Shown here piece by piece: positions 42,901-52,570 of a stretch of DNA of 52,570 bases. The stretch's first letter is position 1; the number at the start of each line of letters is the position of its first letter. This stretch comes from Zygnema cylindricum (lineage: Eukaryota > Streptophyta > Zygnematophyceae > Zygnematales > Zygnemataceae): assembly GCA_037447655.1 (NCBI GenBank), contig JBBHKE010000986.1:329353-381922 (forward strand), written 5' to 3'. The position numbers were made by a program, and so were the translations under genes. Below the pieces are notes generated by a model that saw nothing but the letters and a program-made list of their open reading frames with translations, was not told where the DNA came from and ran no database searches.

Positions 42901-43190
42901 TAACAACCTGTCGACCATTTTTCAAATTAACCTCAAAGCCTTTACTCTCTACCAACGACGTAGAAAACAAATTTTTCTTAAAGTCAGGCACAAATAAGAC
43001 ATTGTGAAGAGTCCTTTCAATTGCTTTTCCTTCTACATCAACTAGTAATGACACATCACCCACAGCACGAGTTTGGACACTCATTCCACAAGCATAATAA
43101 ATATTTTTCTCTGGCGTTGCTTTCAGATTTTTGAAGATGGTCTTGTTCCAACACATGTGGGCTGACGCTCCTGTATCCATTATCCATCCC
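39989..43190 (-). pseudogene. pol: pol (Copia-7): PR-IN-RT-RH with four stops
   Basis: Residue numbers are for the 43699-42035 frame. Protease WIMDTGASAHMC (Asp 175). Integrase: LWHKRLGH (from 308), CDGCALGK (342-349), HSD (373), RSDNGGEY (Asp 436) and SERLNRTL (Glu 472); D436 and E472 are 35 residues apart, a complete DDE set. TAG follows KMEP. The next frame (41977-41378) holds the integrase C-terminus, an NQRNQ-rich linker and DLPPDRKAIGSKWVFKVKLN, ending in a TAA for Glu. RT frame 41359-40811: [27 protein letters not shown] and AIFVDDLLLISKS; TAA for Gln. RNase H frame 40792-40211: TWSDASYGDM and STMESEYMAASSALKE; TAG for Trp, then CDNQAAIAIASNPSHHFKSK. Stop at 39989. Confidence 0.92.
41673..41760 (-). 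repeat. Tandem repeat in the Copia-7 linker
   Basis: A ~33-bp unit coding for TDRNQRNQQN-type sequence is repeated two to three times between integrase and reverse transcriptase. This is a disordered, low-constraint linker; variable copy number is expected. Confidence 0.85.
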
Positions 43191-44178
43191 AGGTCCTTCG
43201 CGCCCTCCATTGCAGCCGCTATAGCGAATAGATCCGTATCGTCCTCCGTAGAAACCGTCAAAGTCTCGTCTTGGAGAGACGAAGAAGCCGAAAATAGTGC
43301 GTTTCCACGAGGTGTAGTCCCCGTGAAGCCTTTGTAAAACTGGCTTTGTTGCCATCCCGGCCGGTATAAACCTCTATCGTTAGCTTTTTTAAGCTTAGGA
43401 CAAAATTTGTATCCATGACCTCTCTCACTACAATAAAAGCATGCATTGTTGGATTGTCTATTTCCACCTTGATTAAAATGTCTGAACTGATTAAATTGAT
43501 TTATTTGCTGATTAAACTGTCCTTTTCTCTCAAAGTCTGAATTAAAAGCCTCTACTTGCTCAACATTGAGAATATTAGATGAAGCTTCCTCCTTTAGTAA
43601 AATATTGATGGTTAACTGTAAAGTCCAGCTAGCTTTATCTTTTTGTTTGAGCATGTCAGATGCTCCTTTCATACTACGAGGGAGACCCCTCATGAGCAAT
43701 GCCGCCTGTTAAAAAGGAGGAAACACCCCATATGCACAAGCATGTGCATCTACAAGGATACGAAATTTGTTAGAATATTCAGCCATTGTACCGCTAGTGT
43801 ACTTATAGTCCCAAATTTTTCCAGCCAATAGAAGCTCTTCCTTAACATTGGCCTTTTCATAATCACTTTTAAGAGATTTTCGGATATCAATTGCTTTTTC
43901 ATCTTTATCCGAGACATAGCTAAGTCCTCAGATATAAAAAATTTTAGAATAGAACGAGCTTGCGTATTTCTCTTAGACCACGACGGATCAGATTCATCAA
44001 GCGAACCATCCAATATATCCAAAAGATTGAAATTTTCAGAATGAGTTTCCACCATATCCGCCCAATAAGCATACTTATCCCCGGAAAAGATAGGAATTCT
44101 TGATGACAGGCCCATAACGTGTTGTTCTACAACCACCGGTGCAGGTGGAGGAGCAGCAGTAGTAGTAAAAGTAGACAT
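43191..44178 (-). pseudogene. gag: gag (Copia-7), one frameshift and one stop
   Basis: Structural polyprotein. Starts MSTFTTTAAPPPAPVVVEQ (LTR-encoded), then HVMGLSSRIPIFSGDKYAYW, SLDESDPSWSKRNTQARSI and EDLAMSRIKMKK. A one-base shift near 43905 changes frame; the correct frame continues KSLKSDYEKANVKEELLLAG and WDYKYTSGTMAEYSNKF. A TAA replaces an expected Gln just before AALLMRGLPRSMKGASD. The zinc knuckle CFYCSERGHGYKFC (residues 87-100 of the 554-codon frame at 43699-42035) is intact. Gag runs without a stop into Pol, as usual for Copia. Confidence 0.88.
44105..44119 (-). promoter_or_regulatory. Primer-binding site, half-tRNA-iMet type (Copia-7)
   Basis: Minus strand CGTTATGGGCCTGTC directly after the LTR end ACAACA. 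It keeps the GTTATGGGCC core of the internal initiator-tRNA type and encodes part of EQHVMGL in gag. Confidence 0.7.
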
Positions 44179-44928
44179 GATACACTCTCAGAAGCTATCA
44201 AGAATCCTACCAAACAGTTGTTCTTAAGTGTTCACCAATTCTTATACAAGCATCCAAACCTCACAAAACTCTATCAGAATATAGAGTAGCATAAACACTG
44301 ATAGATCCCAAAGTTATAGCACAATTGACCTGACAACACTCAAGATATAATACTCAGAAGTTTCCCAAAAACTGTCAACAGTTTTACTACTTGGAAGTCT
44401 GGATACATAATATGTTATGAGTCCTAAGTCTTATACTTGTGTTGAACTAGCAACACCACTGTACTTGAGAGGTACGCCAAACCACCAAGCTACCACTAAT
44501 CTGTCAAGCTACCATTGAGCTATCACTAAGCTACCACTGAGCTATCACTAAGCTACCACTGAGTTACCCACTAAGTTACCACTGAGTTCCCACTAAGTTG
44601 ACTAGAATCGTATCTATCGCATTTGCTCTATCCTGTACAGAATCACATTAAAAATATCAGACCTTGCGTTGTCCGTACGGACCATATCAAATATAATCAT
44701 GGTTTCCTTGTCCTGTCTGTGTTGCAGCTTCGCTGCTGCGCTGCTCTGCTGCTGCGCTGCTCTGCTGTATAGCAGCTGCTCTGCTGTATAGCAGCTGCTC
44801 TGGTGTATAGCAGCTGCGTTGCTCTGTTTTATAGCAGCTGCGATGCTCTGTCTGTATAGCACCTGCGTTGCTTTGTTTGTAAAGCAGCTGCGCTGCTCTG
44901 AGACTGAAAGCTTTCCAAAAAGACAACA
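44120..44928 (-). repeat. Copia-7 5' LTR
   Basis: 809 bp, starting (minus strand) TGTTGTCTTTTTGGAAAGC and ending GTAGAACAACA. Contains GCAGCTGCTATACAGCAGAG-type 19-bp tandem units (44740-44830), a run of GAGCTATCACTAAGCTACCA-like units (44495-44600) and a TATAAGACTTAGGACT stretch (44417-44435). The gag ATG (44178) lies inside. Confidence 0.93.
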
Positions 44929-44933
44929 GGATG

Positions 44934-45397
44934 TGCTTTGGGAAAGCTTCATAAGCTGCCCCTACCTCATACCACGGATAACCGAGCAACAGATTTGCTG
45001 CAAATTAATCATTCAAATGTATGTGGACCATCAAAAGTTCCTTCCCTCGGTGGCAGCCGGTTTTTGGTCACTTTTACTGATGATTTCTAAGGATACAGCA
45101 AGATTTACTTTATGAAACAATAGAGTGAAGTGCTCACTCACTTCAAACATTTTTGGGTATGGGCGGAAAAGCTTCATGAGAAACTGGTTCTTTACTTTCG
45201 GCCTGACAACGGAGGGGAATATGTGTCTTATGCATTCTCGGACTATGTGAAAGAAAATGGTATTTCTTTGCAATTTAGAGTTCCTTATACTCCAAAAACA
45301 GAATAGAGTATCCGAAAGACTCAACAGGACTCTAACGGTAAGTGAAAAATCTATGTTGCTAGATAAGGGAATAAATTTCAAAAATTTGGGGTGAGGC
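44934..45397 (+). pseudogene. pol: integrase core, first part (Copia-6)
   Basis: Continues from the Copia-7 target site with CALGKLHKLPLPHTTDNRAT, then LLQINHSNVCGPSKVPSLGG (the usual HSD is HSN, first catalytic Asp lost). FTDDF-stop-GYSKIYFMK, WAEKLHE and RPDNGGEYVS (second Asp present, 45195) follow, then a frameshifted EQNGVSERLNRTL-like region near 45290-45340. It stops at GAGGC, the target of the solo LTR. Confidence 0.83.
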
Positions 45398-46762
45398 TGT
45401 TGTCCATAGCCATTTTCAGCCATGGATTTACCCTCGGAAGCACCACAGGCTACCCAAAAACAGCCTACTTTGAATCAACACAGAATTCTTCAAAAATATC
45501 AAAACAAGCTGAAACTAAAACAAAGGTATTTTCTAGGCTATAAAATAACCTCACAAAGTTTCAGACAAAAATAATGAACAGAGTGATCACACCATCTAGT
45601 CAAAGTTGCAGAAAAACAGTCTGCCAGAACTTTGACTAAGCAGACTAACTTCACAATAAATTAAAGCACAGACCAGGCACACAATAGGCCTGCAAATCTG
45701 TGACAATATTAACAGTATATAGAGGAACACACATACAGAATTTCAGACAATTCTGCCAACAGATCTGAGAGTAATCCTTAGATAAAATTACCAAAAATAA
45801 CCATAAACAGTTTTTGGTCCAAAAGGTTCCTAAGTCCTAAAATGACTAAGTCCTACAAATATATACAAGAGCTTACTGCTGAATGTACGGAGGCATACCA
45901 GCCGTACGCTGTCTACCAGCTACCTGTATTACTGTTGGTATACCCGAATACTTCAAGGTATGTCAAAGTGAGTAAACCTACACTAATACTTAATACAAAA
46001 AAAGACAAAACAATGTTCGACCAAATATTTATACGTACACACAATCTCACAAAATCGTATGTTGAGTCACGCTACGTCACTCAACGAGATTCTTTGAATT
46101 TATTGAAAGAATCCGGGTCGTCCAAAAATAAGCATTGTGTGATTGACGCGATTTTGCGTGGCAACAAAATCCAAACGAAATCCACGTGAGTCGTCAAATA
46201 TCTCGTGACGTCGCGAAACGCATTCACGTTCACTTGCCAAATAAGACGCTCCGTACTTGCGGCGTCCTTTTTCCATAAATGTGCATGTCGCATTATGTTT
46301 CGTACGAGCGACATCATTTTTCAACATTTCAAATATTTCGGATCGGATCGCTTCGCGATCCGCCGCCCATTTCTCACCGCATTACACACCACTCAAATAG
46401 TTCCTCACGTCCTTTTAGTTTTGATCGTATAACTATCCCCCCAATCCGCAAATCCATTCGAACCTCCATTCATACCACCACATTACTTCCGGTAATAATT
46501 TACGCATGAACGTCGCGTGCGCACAAAATGTCGCGTACGCACGAAACTAACTTTTCAAAACAACAGAGGCTTTCTTGTGTGCGTCGTATATTAAGAACAG
46601 AATAGAGACTAGAGAAGTGAAAGGTAAAACACCATGGAAAGTGCAAAATCTATGTTGCTAGATAAGGGAATAAATTTCAAAATTTGGGGTGAGGCTTTCT
46701 CGTGTGCGTGGTATATTAGGAAAAGAATAGAGACTAGAGAAGTGAAAGGTAAAACACCATAT
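45341..46762 (+). repeat. ~125-bp tandem duplication of integrase sequence, one copy split
   Basis: Copy 1 is 45341-45397 plus 46571-46636, split by the solo LTR. Copy 2 is 46639-46762 and is uninterrupted. Both run from AAATCTATGTTGCTAGATAA through GGGGTGAGGC to GGTAAAACACCAT. Copy 2 therefore preserves the pre-insertion sequence (GTGAGGCTTTCTCG at 46689-46702). Confidence 0.9.
45398..46565 (-). mobile_element. Solo LTR of a further Copia family in Copia-6
   Basis: 1168 bp with ends TGTTG..CAACA and a perfect 5-bp target duplication GAGGC (45393-45397 and 46566-46570). Orientation is inferred as minus: on that strand it starts TGTTGTTTTGAAAAG, like the Copia-6 LTR, has TATATATTTGTAGGACTTAG with AGGACTTAG twice (45846-45854 and 45830-45838), and ends in ATGGCTGAAAATGGCTATGG then ACAACA, a gag-start-like frame MAENGYGQQ. 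No internal region remains, as after LTR-LTR recombination. No other copy of this LTR family is seen in the window. Confidence 0.9.
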
Positions 46763-48818
46763 GAAGTGTGGACAGGAAGAAAAACCGAATGTTAGCCACT
46801 TCCAGGTTTTTGGAAGTAAATGTTTTATTTTGGATAATCTACATATTTCTAAGCTTAGTCCGCAATCGGTTCTCGAAATTTTTATGGGATATCATGATGA
46901 ATCCGTGGGCTATAGAGTATTTAATACAGATAGAAATACTCTTCAGACTGCTAGAAAAATATTCAGGTTAAGAAAGAAAGTCGATCGGTAGATGTTTTGG
47001 GTATGACAGATTTTGAAAAAGATTCCAAAATCAAGGAATATGTTATATTTGAAAGTGTTCCTTCCCCTTCCCCTAGTCACACTTTGGATACCTTGGCTGT
47101 TTGTGGGGGGGATCCTCCTCCTCCTCCTCCTCCTCCTCGGCGGTAACCTACGGATCGAACAGGTCGAGCCTCAGATTTTCCGGGGGGAAGAAGGCAAAGC
47201 AGCAGGCTACGAAACTGCGAGGCTGCTCTATTGTCTACCTGCACGATGGAATCAGTCACAATACAGGAAGCCCTTTCAGCTCCGGAAAAGGATCAATGGA
47301 TCTGCGCAGTTAACGATTAAATGCGGTCGATAATGGAGGCTCAAACCTGGGAGCTTGTGGAGCTTCCGCCCTATCGAAAGGCCATCGGTTGTAAGTGGGT
47401 CTTTAAAGTCAAGTTGAATCCGGATAAATCTCTTGAAAGATATAAAGCTAGACTTGTTGCTAAAGGCTTTAGCCAGTAGGAGGGAATTGACTATGAAGAG
47501 ACTTTCTCTCCGGTTTTCCGATTTCCTATTGTTAGAATTTTGTTGTCTTTAGCGGCCATTGAGGATATGGAATAACATCAAATGGATGTTAAGACAACTT
47601 TTTTACATGGCGATCTAGAGGAAGTAATTTATATGAAGCAGCCTCAAATGTATGAAGAGACCAGAAAAGAAAATCTGGTATATAAACTGTTGAAATCCCT
47701 GTACGGTAAGAAGCAGGCTCCACGTCTGTGGAATCTGAAACAAGATGAGTTTCTAACTGGTCTTCGATTCATTAGGATTAACTCAGATCACTTAGTTTAT
47801 GTTATGGAAGGGGAAGATGGAATCATTTACATTGCTATATATGTAGATGATTTGTTGTTGTTAAGCAAGTCATTAAATGAGATTAACAAAATTAAGGCAG
47901 TCTTAAATTCAAGATTTGAGATGAAGGATTTAGGTGAGGCAAAGTACATTGGAATTCAAGTAGAAAGGGATAGAGGTCGGAGAACAATCCATCTAACGTC
48001 GTGGGAAGCGATAGGAAATGTGCTTGAAAAGTTTGGCATGGCAGAGGCAAAAGGAAAAGCCACTCCCATGGAATGTAAGCAAAGGTTGGAAGGCATGGAG
48101 ACCAATGGAGGAGCCATCTTTGATGACATTTTCGATTCAGGGGAGGCAGATATTATGGCCACCATTACATACCGACAAATTGTAGGGAGCCTCATCTACT
48201 CCAAGAACTTAACAAGGTCGGATATTGCGGCAGCAGTTAGTGTTTTGAGTCAAAGTTTATAGAATCCAAGGAAATCAGATTGGGAGGCAGGGTTCTTCAA
48301 TATCTTGTAGGAACACGGAATCTTCGCCTTGCTTTCGGTAAAGATGAAGTCAAAATTCAGACGTGGAGCGATGCTAGCTACGGAGACATGCCAAACCGTC
48401 GTTCCACAACTGGATTCATCTTGAAGATTGGTAGTGGAACATGCTGCTGGAGCAGCAAGCTTCAAAAGGTAACACCTTATTCTACAATGGAGGTTGAATA
48501 TATGGTAGCAAGCTTAGCTCTGAAGGAGTTATTATGGGTGACGTCTCTCCTTCAAGAACTACATTTTTATGTAATCCATACCTCAAATAGTGTGGTGTGA
48601 CAACCAAACAGCTATCGCGATTGCATCCAACCCGAGTCATCACTTCAAAAGCAAACACATAAACATGAAGCTGCATTTTGTAAGAGAGAAGGTGATGAAC
48701 AAAATTTTGAAACTTAGTTACCTTTCCGGATGATAAGATGGTAGCAGATATGATAACTAAGCCTTTACCTGCACCTAAGTTGAAGTTTTGTAGGGAGGAA
48801 TGTGGACTCAATGGCTGA
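46571..48818 (+). pseudogene. pol: integrase C-terminus, RT and RNase H (Copia-6)
   Basis: Begins with the end of integrase, present twice through a ~125-bp tandem duplication, then HFQVFGSKCFILD and FMGYHDESVGYRVF. A linker with a TCC trinucleotide run and an LRFSGGKKAKQQATKL block follows. RT: MEAQTWELVELPPYRKAIGC near 47334, and a 226-codon frame 47582-48262 with AIYVDDLLLLSKS, MKDLGEAKYIGIQVERDRGR (one residue short) and YRQIVGSLIYSKNLTRSDI. RNase H 48280-48600: TWSDASYGDMPNRRSTTGF and GTCCWSSKLQKVTPYSTMEV, then a frameshift before CDNQTAIAIASNPSHHF and the end ECGLNG at 48818. Confidence 0.87.
47114..47139 (+). repeat. TCC trinucleotide run in the Copia-6 linker
   Basis: About eight TCC units within the low-constraint linker between integrase and reverse transcriptase. 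Probably microsatellite expansion. Confidence 0.9.
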
Positions 48819-48841
48819 GAGAGTCTAAAGGTTTAGGGGAG

Positions 48842-49880
48842 TGTTGTTTTGGAAACCTAGAGTCCTCTCTGTATCTTGTTGCTATACTGCCATGTTGCGC
48901 TAAGCTTGACATTGCAGCTGAAACCTTGAGCACTCTACACTTCTGGTTGTGCTGCTATGTTGTGCTGATCTAACATCGCAGCAGCGCTGCTCTAATATCA
49001 CTGCTACACTGACACATCATAGCACAGCTCTAATATCACAGGTGCATTGACACATCATAGCAGTCATAGCAGTCACAGCAGAGTCATAGTTGTTATAGCG
49101 GTCTGCGCAAAAAAGGTGTTCCGAACATTAGTCTGTTTGTGTGAAGATATATTGACGGGGACATGATTTAGTAAGTATACAACTCCAAAAGGAGTACACA
49201 GTCTCGGTGCACTTCAGGCACACGCTTCAGTCCGTGAGGAAGTCGAGATTGATTGTTCCAAAAGAAGAAGTATACTTTCATTTGAGGACCGAAGTTACAC
49301 GTGGAGGTTTCATCGTCGATGATGAAAGAATAGGTGGAAGGCGGACGGAGTCCGCTGTCATTTTTGGAAAGAGAAATATTGATTGTACCGTTAGTTCAGC
49401 GGACTAACTTTGACCGCGTACTATTTCATTTGTAGTAGCTGTCTGATTGGTGTAAATATCTATGTATATTTAACGGTGGGATTTTGTTGATGAATAGTAG
49501 TGTACCGATTCGCCACGGTAGTTGTAGAACGGCGTGATCAGCTGTTAGGCTCACTTATATATATAGGACTTAGATTATTTTAGGAAAGTAGGAGATTCAT
49601 TTGTATGTAAAACTTTGGAGCAGTTTTTGAGTGTTTTGAAATATAAGATTATTGTGATATTTTGGCAGAACCTTGTGAAATTCTGCATGTGGCTTCTTTG
49701 GTGTATATTCTATATTGTGACAAATTTGGACACCTAGGGTGTGTGTGGTTTTCTTAGGGCTTCATTGTGAAGTTGTCTTTTGTGGGATTACGTGAGAGTT
49801 TCCTCTTTGCATAATTGATTGTCATGGCAACTGCCGGTGCTTCTTCATCTTCTTCGAGCACCAGTTACCTCAAATCAATA
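48842..49880 (+). repeat. Copia-6 3' LTR
   Basis: Collinear with 36539-37550, starting TGTTGTTTTGGAAAC after GGTTTAGGGGAG and ending CAAATCAATA. Contains TATATATATAGGACTTAG (49556-49573) and a copy of the gag start at 49824 (MATAGASSS). It has a short extra CATAGCA-type repeat relative to the 5' LTR near 49021-49080. Confidence 0.9.
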
Positions 49881-49967
49881 GTTGGTCTGGCTTCTACCCA
49901 CACACTAACTGTAACATGAACGTAAGTGAGCACGCAATATAGTAAAAGTTAGCCCATCTAAGATGTT

Positions 49968-50213
49968 TCAAAATTCAACAACAACTACTTCCTCATAAAT
50001 GGGGTGGTGTAGGTGAAAGGTAATGTTGGCCACTGGAGGTTGAAAAGAAGGTACCTGATTTTTGATATAAAGAGGTAGTAGTCCACGAGCTAAGAGGAGG
50101 GCTTGCTGAAATGGTAAGAGATCTTCCTCCACCTTAGGGACAACGTGAGCTAGAATAGAGACCGCATCTACAATATAACAAGAAGTAATGGTAGGCAAGC
50201 GCCCAATGCCCAA
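49968..50213 (-). pseudogene. Probable C-terminal part of the non-LTR-type pol
   Basis: An 81-codon minus-strand frame, MGIGRLPTITSCYIVDAVSI and on, downstream of the reverse transcriptase in the same orientation. No independent motif recognised. It is assigned only by position, orientation and plausible continuation of the element's C-terminal region. Confidence 0.35.
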
Positions 50214-50528
50214 CTACCCAAATATATTGTGAAAAGAATCAACCTAAAATGTTGTACTAAATTGTAAGGCTAGCTTGTTGAGAAGCGAACAATCCCTCTG
50301 GACGGTAAAAAATCCCATGGCCAACTAGAAGTGGAGCACATTTAAAAGATTATTATCAATCTCCTAAAGAGAAGACGAAAAATAAGTTGATGGTGGTTAA
50401 GTTCACTAAAAACAGATAAGACGTTGAACAAAAGAATAGATTAAGATCATAAAATCCACCTGTGAATTTGAAGGCTTAAAAAGGTCGTCACTATGGGAAA
50501 GATCCTCCAACAACGCATCACCAATTAG

Positions 50529-51336
50529 CTAATTGACAACATAATTGGTACCAATAGGGCAACCTAAAACCTTCATACCTTTGTGCGACTTGAAAACTCG
50601 TAGGGTGGGGGTTATCCAACGGTAAAATCCATGGGCACCAAGCCACATACTAAAATGGTTGAATTTAGAGCCAATTCCTACAAAGCTGCTCGGCAAAAAG
50701 AGAGAAATAAGAGAAAAAGTGGTGGCCCGAGCCCAATGCATGTCATCGACGATTGAAGGGAAAGAGCAATCTAGAAAGGTTATCGCTAGAGTTTTTAACG
50801 CATGAAGGTGGGCTAATAGAAAGAGTTTCCCCTAAAATATCACCTTGGCGAATGCCACTAGCAAAATCTAAAGTGGCAACATCACCCAAAAAACCCCCAA
50901 GAGGCAAGAGTAGAGAGCTAAGCTTGAAGCATAGGTTTATGTCAGAATCCGTGAAAAAAACATTGTTGTTAATTATCTTAGAGATTTCGTCATATCAACT
51001 CAAAACACCCCTTATTCCGAATGAAATCCAAAATATCTCGCAAGCCATAGACAACTGCTCACTACCCCCTTTCGTAGCAACACCAAATTGATAATGAGAA
51101 AAGTTGTGGTGAAATGCTTTTTCGAGTTTAATGGATATAGTGCGAGCCACCAAACGGGACAAAATCTTTGATTTTAATACTGATCAAACGGATGCCTTTA
51201 TCGGGCTTATAAAAAACCACAACTCGAGCGGCACAAAAAAATAGTATAACATTTTGATGAATATGTCCACGTGCCATCTTGGGGTCACCTTAAACAAACG
51301 GTCAAAGCCTTAGGATTTGGTATATATCTACTATCT

Positions 51337-51376
<40 letters not shown>

Positions 51377-51650
51377 TCGAAGATGATTGTAAACCATTGT
51401 TGATCGACCGTCCAACGAAAGGTGAGGGGAACAGATTAACACCTTGGTAAAGACTCACAATCGTAATCAAACGACTCATGAGGATCATGCCCATCAATTA
51501 AAGTGAGGATATCTTTAAAAGCGTTGGGTGTCGAAATCAAAAAGCTTCAATAGTTGCGTTTGAGGACGGAGAGGTGATGAACGGCCGAATAGCACGATAG
51601 CATTCACCCAAACGACCAAATACAACAACACGTTGCACCCTAGAAGTGAA
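50529..51650 (-). pseudogene. Reverse transcriptase of non-LTR type, broken
   Basis: In minus-strand order: RPFITSPSSNATIEAF and an HP-type motif near 51540-51640, typical of the region before RT in this lineage. Then VVFYKPDKGIRLISI near 51200 (PxxGGxRPI-like), SRLVARTISI, QFGVATKGGSEQLSMACEI near 51050 and DFASGIRQGDILGETL near 50840 (RQGD motif). After a one-base frameshift comes SIVDDMHWA near 50745, replacing the catalytic (F/Y)xDD. KVLGCPIGTNYV near 50545 is the classic conserved end block. Motif order supports a non-LTR-type RT. Clade is not assigned. Several frameshifts and stops. Confidence 0.7.
51339..51372. repeat. (TA)17 microsatellite
   Basis: Uninterrupted TA dinucleotide run of 34 bp inside the decayed retroelement region. 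Confidence 0.98.
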
Positions 51651-51759
51651 GTTTAGTAACGGAGCACGACCCCGAGGAGAATACCAATTACTTGGTTCTC
51701 GGTCTACACGCCAAGTGCACCTACAGACTATAGATTGAAGTGTACAAAATGTGTACAAA

Positions 51760-52570
51760 CTTAATTACTTAGTTCAAACAATTGGATTAATTTGTGCGAA
51801 TTGATATATAAGTATGAAGTAAACTTAACAAACGGTAACTATACTTCTCAAAAGGCCGAAACCCTACAATTGCGATAAAATTATGCCACACGACCAAATC
51901 TATGCATAATGTTCGCACCTCCCCGATTATTGGTCTTTATGTTTCAAACCTACACTTCCAAGCATGGAATTCTAAAATATTAAGTAACTGTAAAATTGTC
52001 CACATATCTAGCTTTTACTACTAAACACAGTACCAATTGACTTTATTCATGAGAAAACACATTGGGTCTACGCGTTCTAGTATGTTTCGGACTTTATCCT
52101 TGTATGCGGGGAGATATTAGCATGTAAAAGAGTTTCGGGTTTTCTCTTTTAGGAGTGTGAACAAGAGAATTTGAAACGCAAAATAGAGGGGCTCCGAAAA
52201 CAAGGGACACACCAAAACCTTTGCAGCATCTCTTGAACTCTGGCTAGGCCTGAAAAGACGCTCAACGAACATAGGTATCGCTTTCGGATATGCCATTTAC
52301 TTTACATTTATTTTTAGGATGTTCTTTTCTGCCAAGAAAACCTTAATCAAGATCCAAATTGACACTTAAGCCCGGAAAACTTCACAAAAAATACGAAATG
52401 AACCACCAAGGAGACAATCAGGAGTAGTAACTGACATCACAGCCTCTGTTTCACAATTTTTTTTGGGTTACTCGGATTTTTGTTTTGATTGTAAGGACTA
52501 TCTATTACTTGCAGAACACCGGGTGATTTTTCTTTGATTCTATATTCAGAAAAACTCGATAAAGAGTTGA
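51760..52570. other. AT-rich sequence, no feature seen
   Basis: No reading frame over about 60 codons with recognisable content, no tandem repeat and no LTR-like termini up to the window end. Confidence 0.5.

Larger units (their letters stand above)
39017..44928 (-). mobile_element. Copia-7: nearly intact element nested in Copia-6
   Basis: 5.9-kb minus-strand element with LTRs 44120-44928 (5') and 39017-39828 (3'). The perfect target duplication GGATG is at 39012-39016 and 44929-44933. The primer-binding site follows the 5' LTR and polypurine tract AAAGCTTTAGGGGAG precedes the 3' LTR. All five Copia domains are present in order with catalytic motifs kept. I count about five in-frame stops and one frameshift. 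It is the best preserved element here. The perfect TSD and similar LTRs suggest relatively recent insertion. Confidence 0.95.
36539..49880 (+). mobile_element. Copia-6: full-length element carrying two younger insertions
   Basis: LTRs 36539-37550 and 48842-49880, flanked by GATGG (36534-36538) and GTTGG (49881-49885), a 5-bp duplication with one change. The internal region is interrupted by Copia-7 (39017-44928) inside the integrase zinc-binding domain and by a solo LTR (45398-46565) inside the integrase core. Without them the element is about 6.3 kb. Reading across the Copia-7 site gives CDG-CALGKLHKLPLP without loss of a base. Coding capacity is destroyed by stops and frameshifts. Confidence 0.92.
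49881..52570 (-). mobile_element. Decayed non-LTR-type retroelement region (ends not seen)
   Basis: Right flank of Copia-6. Minus-strand reverse-transcriptase homology runs from about 51650 down to about 50530 with further coding-like sequence to 49968. No LTR, poly(A) tail or target duplication was identified. Sequence from about 51760 to the window end has no recognisable feature. The TA microsatellite at 51339-51372 interrupts the region. Confidence 0.55.

Noticed and set aside
40207-43712. Possible reassigned stop codons (TAA/TAG as Gln, as in some green algae)
   Set aside because: In Copia-7 two stops fall where Gln is expected, but others fall on Glu, Trp and Lys/Arg. In Copia-3 most fall on Trp. 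No single amino acid fits, and frameshifts are also present. Random or deamination decay explains it better.

Overview
The window is eukaryotic, non-genic heterochromatin. It has no bacterial operons and no recognisable host gene, rRNA gene or canonical tRNA gene. It holds a tandem satellite array and a stack of nested, decayed Ty1/copia LTR retrotransposons. It also holds two copies of a PIF/Harbinger-like non-autonomous DNA transposon and a broken non-LTR-type reverse transcriptase. The abundance of Copia, the plant-type form of the best primer-binding site (it matches my recollection of plant initiator tRNA-Met through the anticodon stem) and a TTTAGGG word in each satellite unit suggest a green plant or streptophyte alga. 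That is inference and the species cannot be named.

Layout. 1-3733: AT-rich satellite with a ~100-bp half-unit, a ~200-bp unit and a 600-800-bp higher-order pattern; about 0.7 kb is repeated almost exactly 2203 bp apart. 3734-10677: non-coding DNA with two TIR elements (4894-5692 and 7985-8938, in opposite orientations) and a ~600-bp direct duplication, one copy of which is the natural empty site of the second TIR element. A 10-N gap lies between the duplicated copies. 10678-11819: decayed Copia LTR plus start of gag (Copia-1). 11820-16565: Copia-2 (+), lacking its 3' end. 17587-25713: Copia-3 (+) with both LTRs; a solo LTR of another family (24283-25177) sits in its 3' LTR, and a ~1.6-kb insertion of unknown origin (21568-23179) interrupts pol. 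26826-36410: Copia-4 (-), truncated and split by the full-length Copia-5 (+, 28801-35025). 36539-49880: Copia-6 (+), split by nearly intact Copia-7 (-, 39017-44928) and by a solo LTR (45398-46565). 49881-52570: minus-strand reverse-transcriptase remnant and a TA microsatellite.

How the parts relate. Each Copia element encodes, or once encoded, Gag (zinc knuckle), aspartic protease, DDE integrase, reverse transcriptase and RNase H in Copia order. All coding regions are broken by stops or frameshifts; Copia-7 is the least damaged. Target-site duplications and uninterrupted reading across insertion points give a relative order: Copia-5 is younger than Copia-4, Copia-7 and the solo LTR are younger than Copia-6, and the Copia-4-type solo LTR is younger than Copia-3.

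The most interesting architecture is shared by every Copia family here. The gag start codon lies inside the LTR, and the primer-binding site, of the internal 'half' initiator-tRNA type, lies inside the gag reading frame, where it encodes a Val-Met/Ile/Thr-Gly core. LTRs of the Copia-4/Copia-5 group also carry antisense tRNA-like segments, and most LTR families share the word AGGACTTAG just downstream of a TATA-like stretch.
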